Shown: piece after piece, positions 34,579 to 42,732 of the stretch
How positions within the stretch are numbered: position 1 is the first letter of the stretch
Layout: every line of letters begins with the position of its first letter
Assembly (NCBI GenBank): GCA_963720725.1
Contig: CAVRGN010000003.1
Span: forward strand, 372,001-436,000
DNA length: 64,000 bases
DNA from: Benzoatithermus sp963720725
GTDB taxonomy: Bacteria > Pseudomonadota > Alphaproteobacteria > Geminicoccales > Geminicoccaceae
Reading direction: 5' to 3'
Notes under the pieces: model-generated
Seen by the model: only the letters and a program-made list of their open reading frames with translations
Database searches by the model: none
Told to the model about the DNA's origin: nothing
Program-made: the position numbers and the translations under genes

Positions 34579-35357
34579 GCGGCCGCCCGACCGGCCTCCT
34601 GCCCCGCCTCGCGATCCAGTTCGCCACCGCCGTGGCCGACGGCAGCGAAGGCTTCGCCGTGCCGGGCTTCAAGGTCCATGTCTGGCCGACGCCGGACCCG
34701 TTCTACCGCAACGTCGCGATCCCGACCGATCCGGCCTGCACCCGGCCCGAGGCCGTGGCCGCGATGCTGGCGGTCTTCGCCGCGCGCGGCCGCACGCCGA
34801 CGGTCGAATATTTCGCCGAGCTGTGGCCGGGCCTGGCCCCGGTCCTGGCCGCGCACGGGCTGGAGCTGGACGCGCCCGGCCAGGCCATGGCGCTGGCGCC
34901 GCCGGTCCCCTGGCTGCCGGCTTCCACCTCGGCCCGGCTGCTGACCGCGGCCGACCCGCCGCCCTTGATCGCCGACTTCCTCCTCGGCGCCACCAGGGTG
35001 TTCGGCCAGCGCGCGGCACTGCTGGCGCCGGGCGAGCTGGAGCGCTTCGCGGCCGGGCTGCGGCGCGGCACCCTCGCCGCCGCCATGGTGGTCGAGGCCG
35101 GCGAGGCCGTGGCCGGCGCCAGCCTGATCGGCGCCGGTGCCGTGGCCGAGCTCGCCGGCGTGTGGACCTTGCCCGAGCACCGGCGCCTCGGCCATGCCCG
35201 CGCCTGCTGCCGGCTGCTGCTGGAGCGCTTCTTCGCCGCCGGCGGCGAGGCGGCCTGGCTCTCGGTCCACGAGCCGGGCGCCGGCCGGCTCTATGCCGGG
35301 CTGGGCTTCCGGCGCTGCGGCACCCAGCTCAACTTCACCGGCGGGGGGTCGGCTTGA
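34575..35357 (+). CDS. GNAT family N-acetyltransferase
   Basis: The 260-residue protein begins at a GTG overlapping the preceding stop (GTGA). The C-terminal part carries a GNAT core: VVEAGEAVAGASLIG, AELAGVWTLPEHRRLGHARACCRLLL (acetyl-CoA loop in the form RRLGHA), and YAGLGFRRCGTQLNF. The N-terminal 110 residues may hold substrate-specific structure. It resembles acetyltransferases acting on small molecules; substrate unknown. It is coupled to the TPR-SPOR gene but has no clear functional relation to it. Confidence 0.75.
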   Translation: MSGRPTGLLPRLAIQFATAVADGSEGFAVPGFKVHVWPTPDPFYRNVAIPTDPACTRPEAVAAMLAVFAARGRTPTVEYFAELWPGLAPVLAAHGLELDAPGQAMALAPPVPWLPASTSARLLTAADPPPLIADFLLGATRVFGQRAALLAPGELERFAAGLRRGTLAAAMVVEAGEAVAGASLIGAGAVAELAGVWTLPEHRRLGHARACCRLLLERFFAAGGEAAWLSVHEPGAGRLYAGLGFRRCGTQLNFTGGGSA

Positions 35358-35382
35358 CTTGGGCGTCGCCGCTGCCCACACT
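35354..35382 (+). promoter_or_regulatory. Probable sigma-70-type promoter of metA
   Basis: TTGACT (35354-35359) and CACACT (35377-35382) are spaced by 17 bases, and the SAM-II aptamer begins about 6 bases downstream, which suits a start site near 35388. The -35 is strong, the -10 weak. Confidence 0.5.
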
Positions 35383-35387
35383 GCCCG

Positions 35388-35445
35388 GACGTGGTGATTT
35401 GCGTCGACCGGCTTGCGGCCACGTTAAACAAGCAGCTAAAGGGTC
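35388..35445 (+). promoter_or_regulatory. SAM-II riboswitch
   Basis: The conserved pseudoknot sequence is present: ACGTGGTGATTTGCG, CCGGCTTGCGG, CCACGTTAAACAAG and GCTAAAG. GTGG pairs with CCAC in the first stem, and TAAACAAG and GCTAAAG are the aptamer's signature. SAM-II elements are found mostly in Alphaproteobacteria before methionine genes and act by hiding the ribosome binding site when SAM is bound. The metA start is about 57 bases further on, with GGAAGGA before it. Confidence 0.96.
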
Positions 35446-35501
35446 GGGGTCCTTCGTGAGCCCGGCTGGTTGACGCCGGTTTGCTGGAAGGATCGCCGAC
35501 G

Positions 35502-36452
35502 ATGCCGATCAAGATCCCGAACGATCTGCCGGCGTTCGAGAAGCTGCAGCAGGAAGGCGTGCGGCTCATCGGCGAGAACGAGGCCCTGCGCCAGGACGTC
35601 CGGCCGATGCAGGTGGCCCTGCTCAACCTGATGCCGGAAAAGCCCAAGACCGAGATGCAGCTGGCACGGCTCCTGGCCGCGACGCCGCTCCAGGTCGAGC
35701 TGACCCTGCTCACCACCTCGTCCTACCGGCCCAACACCGTGCCGCTCTCGCATCTCCAGGCCTTCTACCGCACCTGGGAGGACGTGCAGGAGCGCAAGTT
35801 CGACGGGCTGATCATCACCGGCGCGCCCGTCGAGCTGATGCCGTTCGAGCAGGTCAAATACTGGCCGGAGCTGACGCGGATCCTGGACTGGTCGCGCAGC
35901 CACGTCCACAGCAGCTTCCACATCTGCTGGGGCGCCCAGGCGGCTCTCTACCATTTTCACGGCGTGCCCAAGCACACCCTGCCGACCAAGCGCTTCGGCG
36001 TGTTCAGCCATCATGTCCGCGAGCGCCGCGACCAGCACCGTCCCGCCCTGATGCGCGGCTTCGACGACTATTTCCTGGTGCCGGTCTCACGGCACACGGA
36101 GGTGCGCGCCGCCGACCTGCCGGCCGAGGCCGGGCTCGAGATATTGGCCACCTCCAACGCTGCCGGCCTGTGCCTGCTGCAGGAGCCCGAGCACCGCACG
36201 GTCTACATGTTCAACCATCTGGAATACGACACCTACACGCTGCACGACGAGTTCTGCCGCGACCGCGCCTCGCGCGCCGACATCTGCCTGCCCTTCAACT
36301 ATTATCCCGACGACGATCCGGACAAGGCGCCGCGCAATTGCTGGCGGGCCTATGCCCACCTGCTGTTCGGCAACTGGATCAACGAGATGTACCAGACCAC
36401 GCCCTACGAGCTCGGCCGGATCGGCGCGCCCGCGCAGGCTCACGCCGCCTGA
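35502..36452 (+). CDS. metA: Homoserine O-acyltransferase (MetA)
   Basis: The 316-residue enzyme has PIKIPNDLPA at its start, LLNLMPEKPKTEMQLARLL, GAPVELMPFEQVKYW, the nucleophile region SFHICWGAQAALYHFHG (Cys) and VSRHTE, with Glu in FNHLEYDTYTL. It acylates homoserine in the first committed step of methionine synthesis; whether it uses succinyl- or acetyl-CoA cannot be read safely, although many homologues use acetyl-CoA. It is regulated by the SAM-II riboswitch directly upstream. It converges with the following GNAT gene, overlapping it by 13 bp. Confidence 0.94.
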   Translation: MPIKIPNDLPAFEKLQQEGVRLIGENEALRQDVRPMQVALLNLMPEKPKTEMQLARLLAATPLQVELTLLTTSSYRPNTVPLSHLQAFYRTWEDVQERKFDGLIITGAPVELMPFEQVKYWPELTRILDWSRSHVHSSFHICWGAQAALYHFHGVPKHTLPTKRFGVFSHHVRERRDQHRPALMRGFDDYFLVPVSRHTEVRAADLPAEAGLEILATSNAAGLCLLQEPEHRTVYMFNHLEYDTYTLHDEFCRDRASRADICLPFNYYPDDDPDKAPRNCWRAYAHLLFGNWINEMYQTTPYELGRIGAPAQAHAA

Positions 36453-37195
36453 GCCGCACGCTCCCGGTACCAGTAGCCGTAGGCCCGCTCCGCCCCGAGC
36501 GGGCGCAGCATCGCCCTGGCCGGCTCGTTGCCGTCCTCGACCTGCAGGTAGAGCCGACGCGCACCCATGCCCCGCCCCCAGGCCGCCAGCCGGGCGACGA
36601 CCGCCCGCGCGTGGCCGCGTCCGCGCGCCGGCGGCATGGTGCGCAGGGCGAAGATCCCGGCGAGATCGCCGTCGACCACGCACAGACCTCCCGCCACCGG
36701 ATGGACGCCGTCCAGCACGACCGCGAAGCTGTACGGCCGCCTGATGCGGGCAAACAGCTCCGCGCGCGCCCGGCGTGCCGTCGGGCCCCAGTGAGGATCG
36801 CACAGCGCGTTCATCACCCGCGGCGTCGGCCGCGTGTCCAGTTCGACGCGCGCGCCACGGGGCGGATCGAGCCCGGCGAGGTCGCGCACCAGGACGGACA
36901 CCGGAGTGAGGCGGGCATAGCCACGCTGCTCCAGGCTCGCGTCGAGCCGCGCCGGGGCCGCGTGGTCGGTCAGCTGGAAGCATGGCGGCAGATCCCGCTC
37001 GCCGTACCAGGCCTCCGTCCGTGCGACCGCCCGGTCGAGATCGGCACCGGCCGCGTAGATCAGCGCCTGGACCGAGTTCGCGCGCCGGGTGTGCCCGCCG
37101 GCCGCGCGCAGCAGCCAGCCCTCCAGCCTCAGCGTCTCCTCGGGCGGCCAAGCGCGCAGGGCCGCGGCTTCGATCGCGAGGACCGTCTCGACCAT
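36440..37195 (-). CDS. GNAT family N-acetyltransferase
   Basis: The 251-residue protein has an N-terminal region (LEGWLLRAAGGHTRRANSV) often seen in GNAT proteins annotated as possible RimI relatives, and a C-terminal GNAT core: GGLCVVDGDLAGIFALRTMP, ARGRGHARAVVARLAAWG (acetyl-CoA loop RGRGHA) and YLQVEDGNEPARAML. The last strand reads GAERAYGYWYRE. Substrate unknown. It is transcribed alone, divergent from the cation efflux gene by 92 bp, and it runs into the metA 3' end. Confidence 0.82.
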   Translation of the reverse strand: MVETVLAIEAAALRAWPPEETLRLEGWLLRAAGGHTRRANSVQALIYAAGADLDRAVARTEAWYGERDLPPCFQLTDHAAPARLDASLEQRGYARLTPVSVLVRDLAGLDPPRGARVELDTRPTPRVMNALCDPHWGPTARRARAELFARIRRPYSFAVVLDGVHPVAGGLCVVDGDLAGIFALRTMPPARGRGHARAVVARLAAWGRGMGARRLYLQVEDGNEPARAMLRPLGAERAYGYWYRERAAQAA

Positions 37196-37287
37196 CCGTG
37201 CCCAGGACCTCCGACGCCGGAGCGCAACGGGAACTCTGCCGCCCGCCCGTCCGTTCGCCGACGGGCGGTCAAGCGAGCGGAGCGATC

Positions 37288-38250
37288 ATGGCAAAGGGTT
37301 CCTCGCGCAAGGTGATCTACGCGGCGCTGGCTGGCAACCTCGCCATCGCCGCCACCAAGTTCGCGGCCGCCCTTTGGACCGGCAGCAGCGCCATGCTGAG
37401 CGAAGCCATCCACTCCACCGTCGACACCGGCGACCAGGGCCTCCTCCTCTATGGCTGGCACCGGGCCGGCCGGCCCGCCGACGCCGCCCATCCCTTCGGC
37501 TACGGCATGGAGCTCTATTTCTGGTCGTTCGTGGTGGCGCTGATGATCTTCGCCATGGGCGGCGGGGTGTCGATCTACGAGGGCTACCTGAAGATCCGTG
37601 AGCCGGAGCCGGTCTCCGACGTCTGGGTCAATTTCGTCGTGCTCGGCGCCGCCGCGGTGTTCGAGGGCATCACGTTCCGGCTCGCCTGGCGCGAGTTTCG
37701 CCAAGAGCATGCCGACGAGCCGCTGCTGGCCGCGATCCGTGCTAGCAAGAACCCGAGCATCTTCGCGGTGCTGCTCGAGGACGGCGCGGCGCTGATCGGG
37801 CTCGGCATCGCGGCTTTGGGCCTCTCGCTGGCGGTCCTCCTGGATTGGCCGATCCTCGACGGCGTCGCATCGCTGGCGATCGGCGGTCTGCTGCTGGTGA
37901 CCGCGGTCTTCCTCGCCAACGAGACGCGCAGCCTGCTGACCGGCGAGAGCGCGTCCCGCCAGGTGCTCCAGAAGGTGCGGGCGATCTTCGATTCGGACTC
38001 CCGGGTCTCGGCGGTGGGCCGGATCCTCAGCATGCAGCTCGGACCCAACCAGATCATGCTGGCGGTACCGGTGGACCTCGACGACAGCCTCACCGGATCG
38101 ACGATCGAGCATACGGTGAGCGAACTCACCCAGCGCATCAAGTCGGGCGTGCCCGCGGTCACCCAGGTGTTCATCCGCCCCGAGGCCAATCCGCGGACGG
38201 GCGGCAACAGCGATCCAGCCGGGCGCGTGGACGGCGCGGATGCGCATTGA
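37288..38250 (+). CDS. Cation diffusion facilitator (CDF) transporter
   Basis: The 320-residue protein has six membrane segments with the CDF signature: KVIYAALAGNLAIAATKFAA, SEAIHSTVDTGDQGLLLYG (HxxxD metal site), HPFGYGMELYFWSFVVALM, and the second site in NPSIFAVLLEDGAALIGLG. A cytosolic C-terminal domain (residues 215-300) follows, as in YiiP-type antiporters. It probably exports Zn2+, Fe2+, Mn2+ or a similar ion against protons; the exact metal is not clear, and the second site reads (E)DGAAL instead of the usual HxxxD. The start has GCGGAGCGATC upstream. Confidence 0.88.
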   Translation: MAKGSSRKVIYAALAGNLAIAATKFAAALWTGSSAMLSEAIHSTVDTGDQGLLLYGWHRAGRPADAAHPFGYGMELYFWSFVVALMIFAMGGGVSIYEGYLKIREPEPVSDVWVNFVVLGAAAVFEGITFRLAWREFRQEHADEPLLAAIRASKNPSIFAVLLEDGAALIGLGIAALGLSLAVLLDWPILDGVASLAIGGLLLVTAVFLANETRSLLTGESASRQVLQKVRAIFDSDSRVSAVGRILSMQLGPNQIMLAVPVDLDDSLTGSTIEHTVSELTQRIKSGVPAVTQVFIRPEANPRTGGNSDPAGRVDGADAH

Positions 38251-38310
38251 CACCGTCCGCGCAGAACGACAGTTTCGGGCATCCGGCAACAGCAGAAAGG
38301 AGGTGATCCG

Positions 38311-38382
38311 ATGTCTAGCGCCCTGGTGCGTGGTTCCGAGCCTGCGGTCCCGACGTCGATCACGTCCGTCCACGGGTTCTGA
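38311..38382 (+). CDS. 23-codon ORF behind a complete anti-16S Shine-Dalgarno sequence
   Basis: AAAGGAGGTGATCC (38296-38309) is the exact complement of the 3' end of 16S rRNA, 14 bases long, and stands one base before ATG. The ORF codes 23 residues (MSSALVRGSEPAVP, then TSITSVHGF) and ends at TGA 38382. An intrinsic terminator follows 55 bp later. Such an unusually complete ribosome binding site with a tiny ORF and its own terminator points to a real short transcript, either a highly translated microprotein or an RNA that acts by binding ribosomes. I know no named family. A promoter is not evident. Confidence 0.6.
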   Translation: MSSALVRGSEPAVPTSITSVHGF

Positions 38383-38436
38383 CCAAGGCGATATCGTCTC
38401 CAAGGACGAACGCCGAAGCACCAACGCTTCACTGGG

Positions 38437-38464
38437 AAGGCCGTCCCGAAAGGGGCGGCCTTTT
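38437..38464 (+). terminator. Intrinsic terminator after the 23-codon ORF
   Basis: AAGGCCGTCCC pairs with GGGGCGGCCTT (11 bp with one G-T pair) around a GAAA tetraloop and is followed by TTTTC. It ends the small transcript and lies 15 bp before the convergent helicase stop; on the minus strand the A run also gives a weaker U-tract for the helicase. Confidence 0.88.
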
Positions 38465-38479
38465 CTCATGGCTGCGCGC

Positions 38480-40576
38480 TCAGTCCCACATCCGCTTGAC
38501 CGAGCCTGCGATGTCGACCCTGAGCGATGCCGGGCCGGTCCAAGGCGTCTCGCCGGCGCGGGGAGCGGCGGCGACGTGCTCGAACAGGTGCAGCATGCCG
38601 TTGGGCAGGAACCGGCTGCGGGCGGCCCGAACGTGGCGATCGCCATGGCGTGACTGGGCGGTGACGTAGAAGCGCTCCGGCTGCAGCAGGTCGAGCCGGT
38701 CGCGAGCCCGGGTCATCGCGACGTAGAGCAGGCGCCGCTCCTCCTCCACGTTTTCCGGCCGGTCGGTGGCCATGTCCGATGGGATGCAGCCATCGACCAA
38801 GTTGAGGACGAACACCGCCTTCCACTCCTGGCCCTTGGCGGAATGGATCGTGGACAGCACCAGCCAATCCTCGTCCTTGTGCGGCACGCCGGCGGGACCG
38901 CCCGCCGCCGCTGGCGGGTCGAGCGTCAGCTCGGTCAGGAACCGCTCCCGGCTCGGCACGGTCGCGGCGAGCCGGAGCAGCTGGTCCAGATCCGCGCGCC
39001 GGCTGGCTGCGAAGTCGTAGAGCTCCTCCAGGAGCGGATCGTAGAACCCGCGCACCAGCCCGAGCTGCGCCGGCCACGGCGTGGTGCCGAGCCCGGCCAT
39101 GACTTCGGCCAGGGCGGGCCACAGCGCCGCCGCTGCGGCGGGGGGCCGGATCCCGGCCAACGCCGCCAGCCTGCCGGCGACCCCGTCCAGCACGCGGCGT
39201 GCGATGCCGGGGCCGATCCCGGGCAGGAGCTGCAGCACGCGGAACGCGGCCACCTGGTCGCGTGGATTCTCCGCCCAGCGCAGCACGGCCAGCACGTCCT
39301 TGACGTGGGCGGCCTCGAAGAAGCGCAAGCCTCCGAACTTGACGTAGGGAATATTGCGGCGCGCCAGCTCCAGCTCGAGCGCCGCACTGTGGCTGGCGGT
39401 GCGGAACAGCACGGCCTGGTCGCGCAGCGCCATGCCGGCCTCGCGGTTGGCCAGGACCTCGGCCGCGACCTGCTCGGCCTGGGCGAGGTCGTCGCGGACC
39501 ATGACCAGCCGCGGCTTCTGGGCCGAGCGGCGGGTGGAGAACAGCTCCTTGCGCCAGCCTTCGTGCGCCAGCCCGATCACCGCGTTGGCGGCACTGAGAA
39601 TCGGCTGCGTGGAGCGGTAGTTCTGCTCGAGCGTCACCACCGCAGCCGGTGGCGAAAACCGGGCGGGGAAATCCAGGATGTTGCGCACGGTCGCGGCGCG
39701 GAAGGCATAGATCGCCTGCGCGTCGTCGCCGACCACCGTCACGCCCAGGCCGTCCGGCTTGAGCCCCTGCAGGATCGCCGCCTGGATCGCGTTGGTGTCC
39801 TGGTATTCGTCGACCAGCACGTGATCGAAGCGCGACGCCAGTCCGGCCGCGATCTGGGGCACCGCCATCATCCGCTCCCACCACAGGAGCAGGTCGTCAT
39901 AGTCCAGGACGCCCTGGCGCTGCTTGGCATCGACATAGGCGCCGAACAGCCGTCGCAGTTCCTCGGCCCAATCGGCGCACCAGGGGAAGGCGTCGCGCAG
40001 CACCGCGGCGAGCGGCCGTTGCGCGTTGACCGCGTAGGAGTAGACGGCGAGGCAGGTGGCCTTCTGGGGGAACCGGCGCTCCGTCCGCGCCAACCGCAGC
40101 TCGTCCCGGACGAGGTCCAACAGATCGGCGGCGTCGCCACGATCGAGGATCGTGAAGCCGGGATCGAGCCCGATGGCCTCGGCGTGATGGCGCAGCAGGC
40201 GTGCGCCCACGGCGTGGAAGGTCCCGGCCCAGGCCAGCTGGCCGGCGAAGCCGCCGTCGGTCCCGAGCGCCCGGGCGCAGATGCGCTCGGCACGCCGTAC
40301 CATGGCCTCGGCGGCGCGCCGGGTGAAGGTGAGCAGCAGGATGCGCTCCGGCGCCGCGCCCTTCAGCACCAGATGGGCGACCCGGTGGGCCAGCGTCGAC
40401 GTCTTGCCCGAGCCCGCCCCGGCGACGATCAGCAGCGGCGGTCCCGGCCGGACCGGACCTTCCATGGGCAGCCCATGCAGCACCGCCGCGCGTTGCGCCG
40501 GATTGAGTTCGTCGAGATGTTGGGCGGCCGGCATCGGGACAGCGATAGCCGCCGCCACGCGAATTGCGAAGGGCAT
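38480..40576 (-). CDS. UvrD/Rep-family ATP-dependent DNA helicase
   Basis: The superfamily 1 helicase (698 residues from the chosen start) carries ELNPAQRAAV (Q motif), VAGAGSGKTSTLAHR (Walker A), LLTFTRRAAEAM (Ia), GTFHAVGARLLRHHA, LVDEYQDTN (Walker B), VVGDDAQAIYAFRAA, LEQNYRSTQPIL, LSTIHSAKGQEW and LLYVAMTRARDRL. It unwinds DNA 3' to 5' in repair or replication restart. It is close to the UvrD-like proteins of Alphaproteobacteria distinct from the housekeeping UvrD. The start is uncertain: ATG at 40576 or 40534 are the candidates; an ATG at 40672 would overlap the divergent MFS gene. Confidence 0.9.
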   Translation of the reverse strand: MPFAIRVAAAIAVPMPAAQHLDELNPAQRAAVLHGLPMEGPVRPGPPLLIVAGAGSGKTSTLAHRVAHLVLKGAAPERILLLTFTRRAAEAMVRRAERICARALGTDGGFAGQLAWAGTFHAVGARLLRHHAEAIGLDPGFTILDRGDAADLLDLVRDELRLARTERRFPQKATCLAVYSYAVNAQRPLAAVLRDAFPWCADWAEELRRLFGAYVDAKQRQGVLDYDDLLLWWERMMAVPQIAAGLASRFDHVLVDEYQDTNAIQAAILQGLKPDGLGVTVVGDDAQAIYAFRAATVRNILDFPARFSPPAAVVTLEQNYRSTQPILSAANAVIGLAHEGWRKELFSTRRSAQKPRLVMVRDDLAQAEQVAAEVLANREAGMALRDQAVLFRTASHSAALELELARRNIPYVKFGGLRFFEAAHVKDVLAVLRWAENPRDQVAAFRVLQLLPGIGPGIARRVLDGVAGRLAALAGIRPPAAAAALWPALAEVMAGLGTTPWPAQLGLVRGFYDPLLEELYDFAASRRADLDQLLRLAATVPSRERFLTELTLDPPAAAGGPAGVPHKDEDWLVLSTIHSAKGQEWKAVFVLNLVDGCIPSDMATDRPENVEEERRLLYVAMTRARDRLDLLQPERFYVTAQSRHGDRHVRAARSRFLPNGMLHLFEHVAAAPRAGETPWTGPASLRVDIAGSVKRMWD

Positions 40577-40650
40577 CGCGTGTTTGCCATGGGCAGCCGG
40601 TCCAGCTAGGTGGTCCCTCCGGCTCCGAACTCCGCCGCGAAAGCTTCCCC

Positions 40651-41898
40651 ATGGTGTCTCCTTCGCGCACACCCGACGGCGGCTATGCCTGGTCGCGTCT
40701 CGCGATTTCCTTGGCGGTCGCGACCATCGGCGGCGTCGGGCTGTGGTCGGCCGTGGTGGCTCTGCCGGTGATCCAGGCCGAGTTCGGAGTCGACCGCGGC
40801 GGCGCGGCGCTAGCCTACACCGCGACCCTGGTTGGCTTTGCCGTGGGCGGCGTCGCCATGGGCCGTCTCGCCGACCGCTACGGCATCCGGATGCCGCTGA
40901 TGGTGGCGGCGGTCATGCTCGGGCTGGGCTACGCCGCGGCCGCCAGTGCCACTGCCTACTGGCAGTTCGTGCTGGCGCAGGCACTGCTGATCGGCATGCT
41001 GGGCAGCTCCGCCTCGTTCGGGCCGCTGGTGGCCGACGTCTCGCACTGGTTCGTGCGCCGGCGCGGCATCGCGGTCGCGATCGTGGCCAGCGGCAACTAT
41101 CTTGCCGGCACCGTCTGGCCCCCGATCCTGCAGCACGCCTTCGCCACCGTCGGCTGGCGCCAGACCCACTTCGCCATCGGCCTGTTCTGCCTGCTCACCA
41201 TGCTGCCGCTTGCGCTCCTGCTGCGCCGGCGGCCCGATTTCGTGCAGAGCGCGAGCCCCGGTGCGGACGCGGCGGCCACGGCGCCGCTGGCCCCGCCCGT
41301 CCCGGCGCCGGCGCTGCAGGCGCTCCTCGTCCTGGCGGGGCTCTCCTGCTGCATCGCCATGTCGATGCCGCAGGTCCACATCGTCGCCTACTGCGCCGAC
41401 CTCGGCTACGGCCCGGCGCGCGGCGCCCAGATGCTCTCGCTCATGCTCGGCCTGGGGATCGTCAGCCGCCTCGCCTCGGGCCTGCTCGCCGACCGGATCG
41501 GCGGCATCGGCACGCTGATCCTGGGCTCGACCCTGCAGTGCTTGGCGCTTTTGTTCTACCTGCCCTTCGACGGACTGACCTCGCTCTACCTGGTCTCGGC
41601 GCTGTTCGGTCTGTCTCAGGGCGGCATCGTTCCCAGCTACGCCCTGATCGTGCGCGACTACTTCCCGGCACGCGAGGCCGGCACCCGGATCAGCCTGGTG
41701 CTCACCTCGACCGTTCTCGGCATGGCGATCGGCGGCTGGTTGTCGGGGGAGATCTACGATCTGACCGGCTCCTATGCGGCCGCCTTCCTCAACGGGATCG
41801 CCTGGAACCTCGTCAACATGTCGATCGCCCTCTGGCTGCTCCTGAGCCGCCATAGTCCGAGCCTGGCCGGTCCAAGCCTGCGCGGCAGCCGCAGCTAG
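40651..41898 (+). CDS. MFS transporter, monocarboxylate-transporter-like
   Basis: The 415-residue protein has twelve predicted membrane helices and the MFS loop GRLADRYGIRMP between TM2 and TM3, with a related GLLADRIGGIG after TM8. The pattern DGGYAWSRLAISLAVA at the N-terminus resembles the monocarboxylate/oxalate-formate (MCT/OFA) group. It likely moves an organic acid. Substrate unknown. It is divergent from the helicase gene (74 bp apart) and upstream of the SDR at 41956. Confidence 0.8.
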   Translation: MVSPSRTPDGGYAWSRLAISLAVATIGGVGLWSAVVALPVIQAEFGVDRGGAALAYTATLVGFAVGGVAMGRLADRYGIRMPLMVAAVMLGLGYAAAASATAYWQFVLAQALLIGMLGSSASFGPLVADVSHWFVRRRGIAVAIVASGNYLAGTVWPPILQHAFATVGWRQTHFAIGLFCLLTMLPLALLLRRRPDFVQSASPGADAAATAPLAPPVPAPALQALLVLAGLSCCIAMSMPQVHIVAYCADLGYGPARGAQMLSLMLGLGIVSRLASGLLADRIGGIGTLILGSTLQCLALLFYLPFDGLTSLYLVSALFGLSQGGIVPSYALIVRDYFPAREAGTRISLVLTSTVLGMAIGGWLSGEIYDLTGSYAAAFLNGIAWNLVNMSIALWLLLSRHSPSLAGPSLRGSRS

Positions 41899-41955
41899 CG
41901 GCTTGCCCGCCGCATCCGCCATGCTAACCCTGCTGAGCGGTGGGGGAGACAGGGC

Positions 41956-42729
41956 ATGCGCTTTCGCAGCAAGACGATCGTGGTCACGGGCGGTTCGCAG
42001 GGCATCGGGCGCGCCTGCGTGGAAGCCTTCGCTGCGGAGGGCGGTGCTGTGGTGATCGCCGACGTCGCCGTCGAGGCGGGCGAAGCGCTGGCGCAGGAGA
42101 TCTGCGCCCAGGGCGGCAGGGCCAAGTTCGTGCGCACCGACGTGGGTGATGCCCGCGATGCCGGCTGCCTGATCGACGCCACGCTGGAATGGGCCTGCGG
42201 GCTCGACGTGCTGGTCAACAATGCCGGGATCATCAAGACCGCCGACTTCCTGGAGCTGAGCGAGGCCGACTTCGAAGCCGTGCTGCGCGTGAACCTCAAG
42301 GGGCCGTTCCTGGTCGGCCAGGCCGCGGCACGGGTGATGGCCGCTCGCGGCGGCGGGGCCATCGTCAACATGTCTTCGGCCAATGCGGTGCTCGCGATCC
42401 CCAATCAGCTCCCCTACGTGACCAGCAAGGGCGGACTGAACCAGATGACCAAGGTCATGGCGCTGGCCCTGGCCGACAAAAACATCCGAGTCAACGCCGT
42501 GGGCCCGGGTTCGATCTCGACCGACATCCTCAAGGTGGTGATGCACGACGACGAGGCGCGCCGCCGCATCCTGTCGCGCACACCCCTGGGCCGTACCGGC
42601 GAGCCGGCGGAGGTCGCCAAACTCGTCCTGTTCCTCGCCAGCGACGATGCCAGCTACATGACCGGCCAGTGCGTCTACATCGATGGCGGCCGGATGGCGC
42701 TCAACTACACCGTGCCCGTCAAAGGCTGA
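41956..42729 (+). CDS. Short-chain dehydrogenase/reductase
   Basis: The 257-residue classical SDR has TGGSQGIG (residues 11-18), VLVNNAGIIK, NMSSANAV (catalytic Ser), YVTSKGG (Tyr-x3-Lys) and VNAVGPGSISTDI. NAD preference is suggested by Asp in IADVAVEAGE at the end of strand 2. It resembles dehydrogenases of sugars, polyols or hydroxy acids. It lies 57 bp after the MFS gene and probably acts on its cargo, which is inference. It has a weak ribosome binding site. Confidence 0.85.
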   Translation: MRFRSKTIVVTGGSQGIGRACVEAFAAEGGAVVIADVAVEAGEALAQEICAQGGRAKFVRTDVGDARDAGCLIDATLEWACGLDVLVNNAGIIKTADFLELSEADFEAVLRVNLKGPFLVGQAAARVMAARGGGAIVNMSSANAVLAIPNQLPYVTSKGGLNQMTKVMALALADKNIRVNAVGPGSISTDILKVVMHDDEARRRILSRTPLGRTGEPAEVAKLVLFLASDDASYMTGQCVYIDGGRMALNYTVPVKG

Positions 42730-42732
42730 CGC

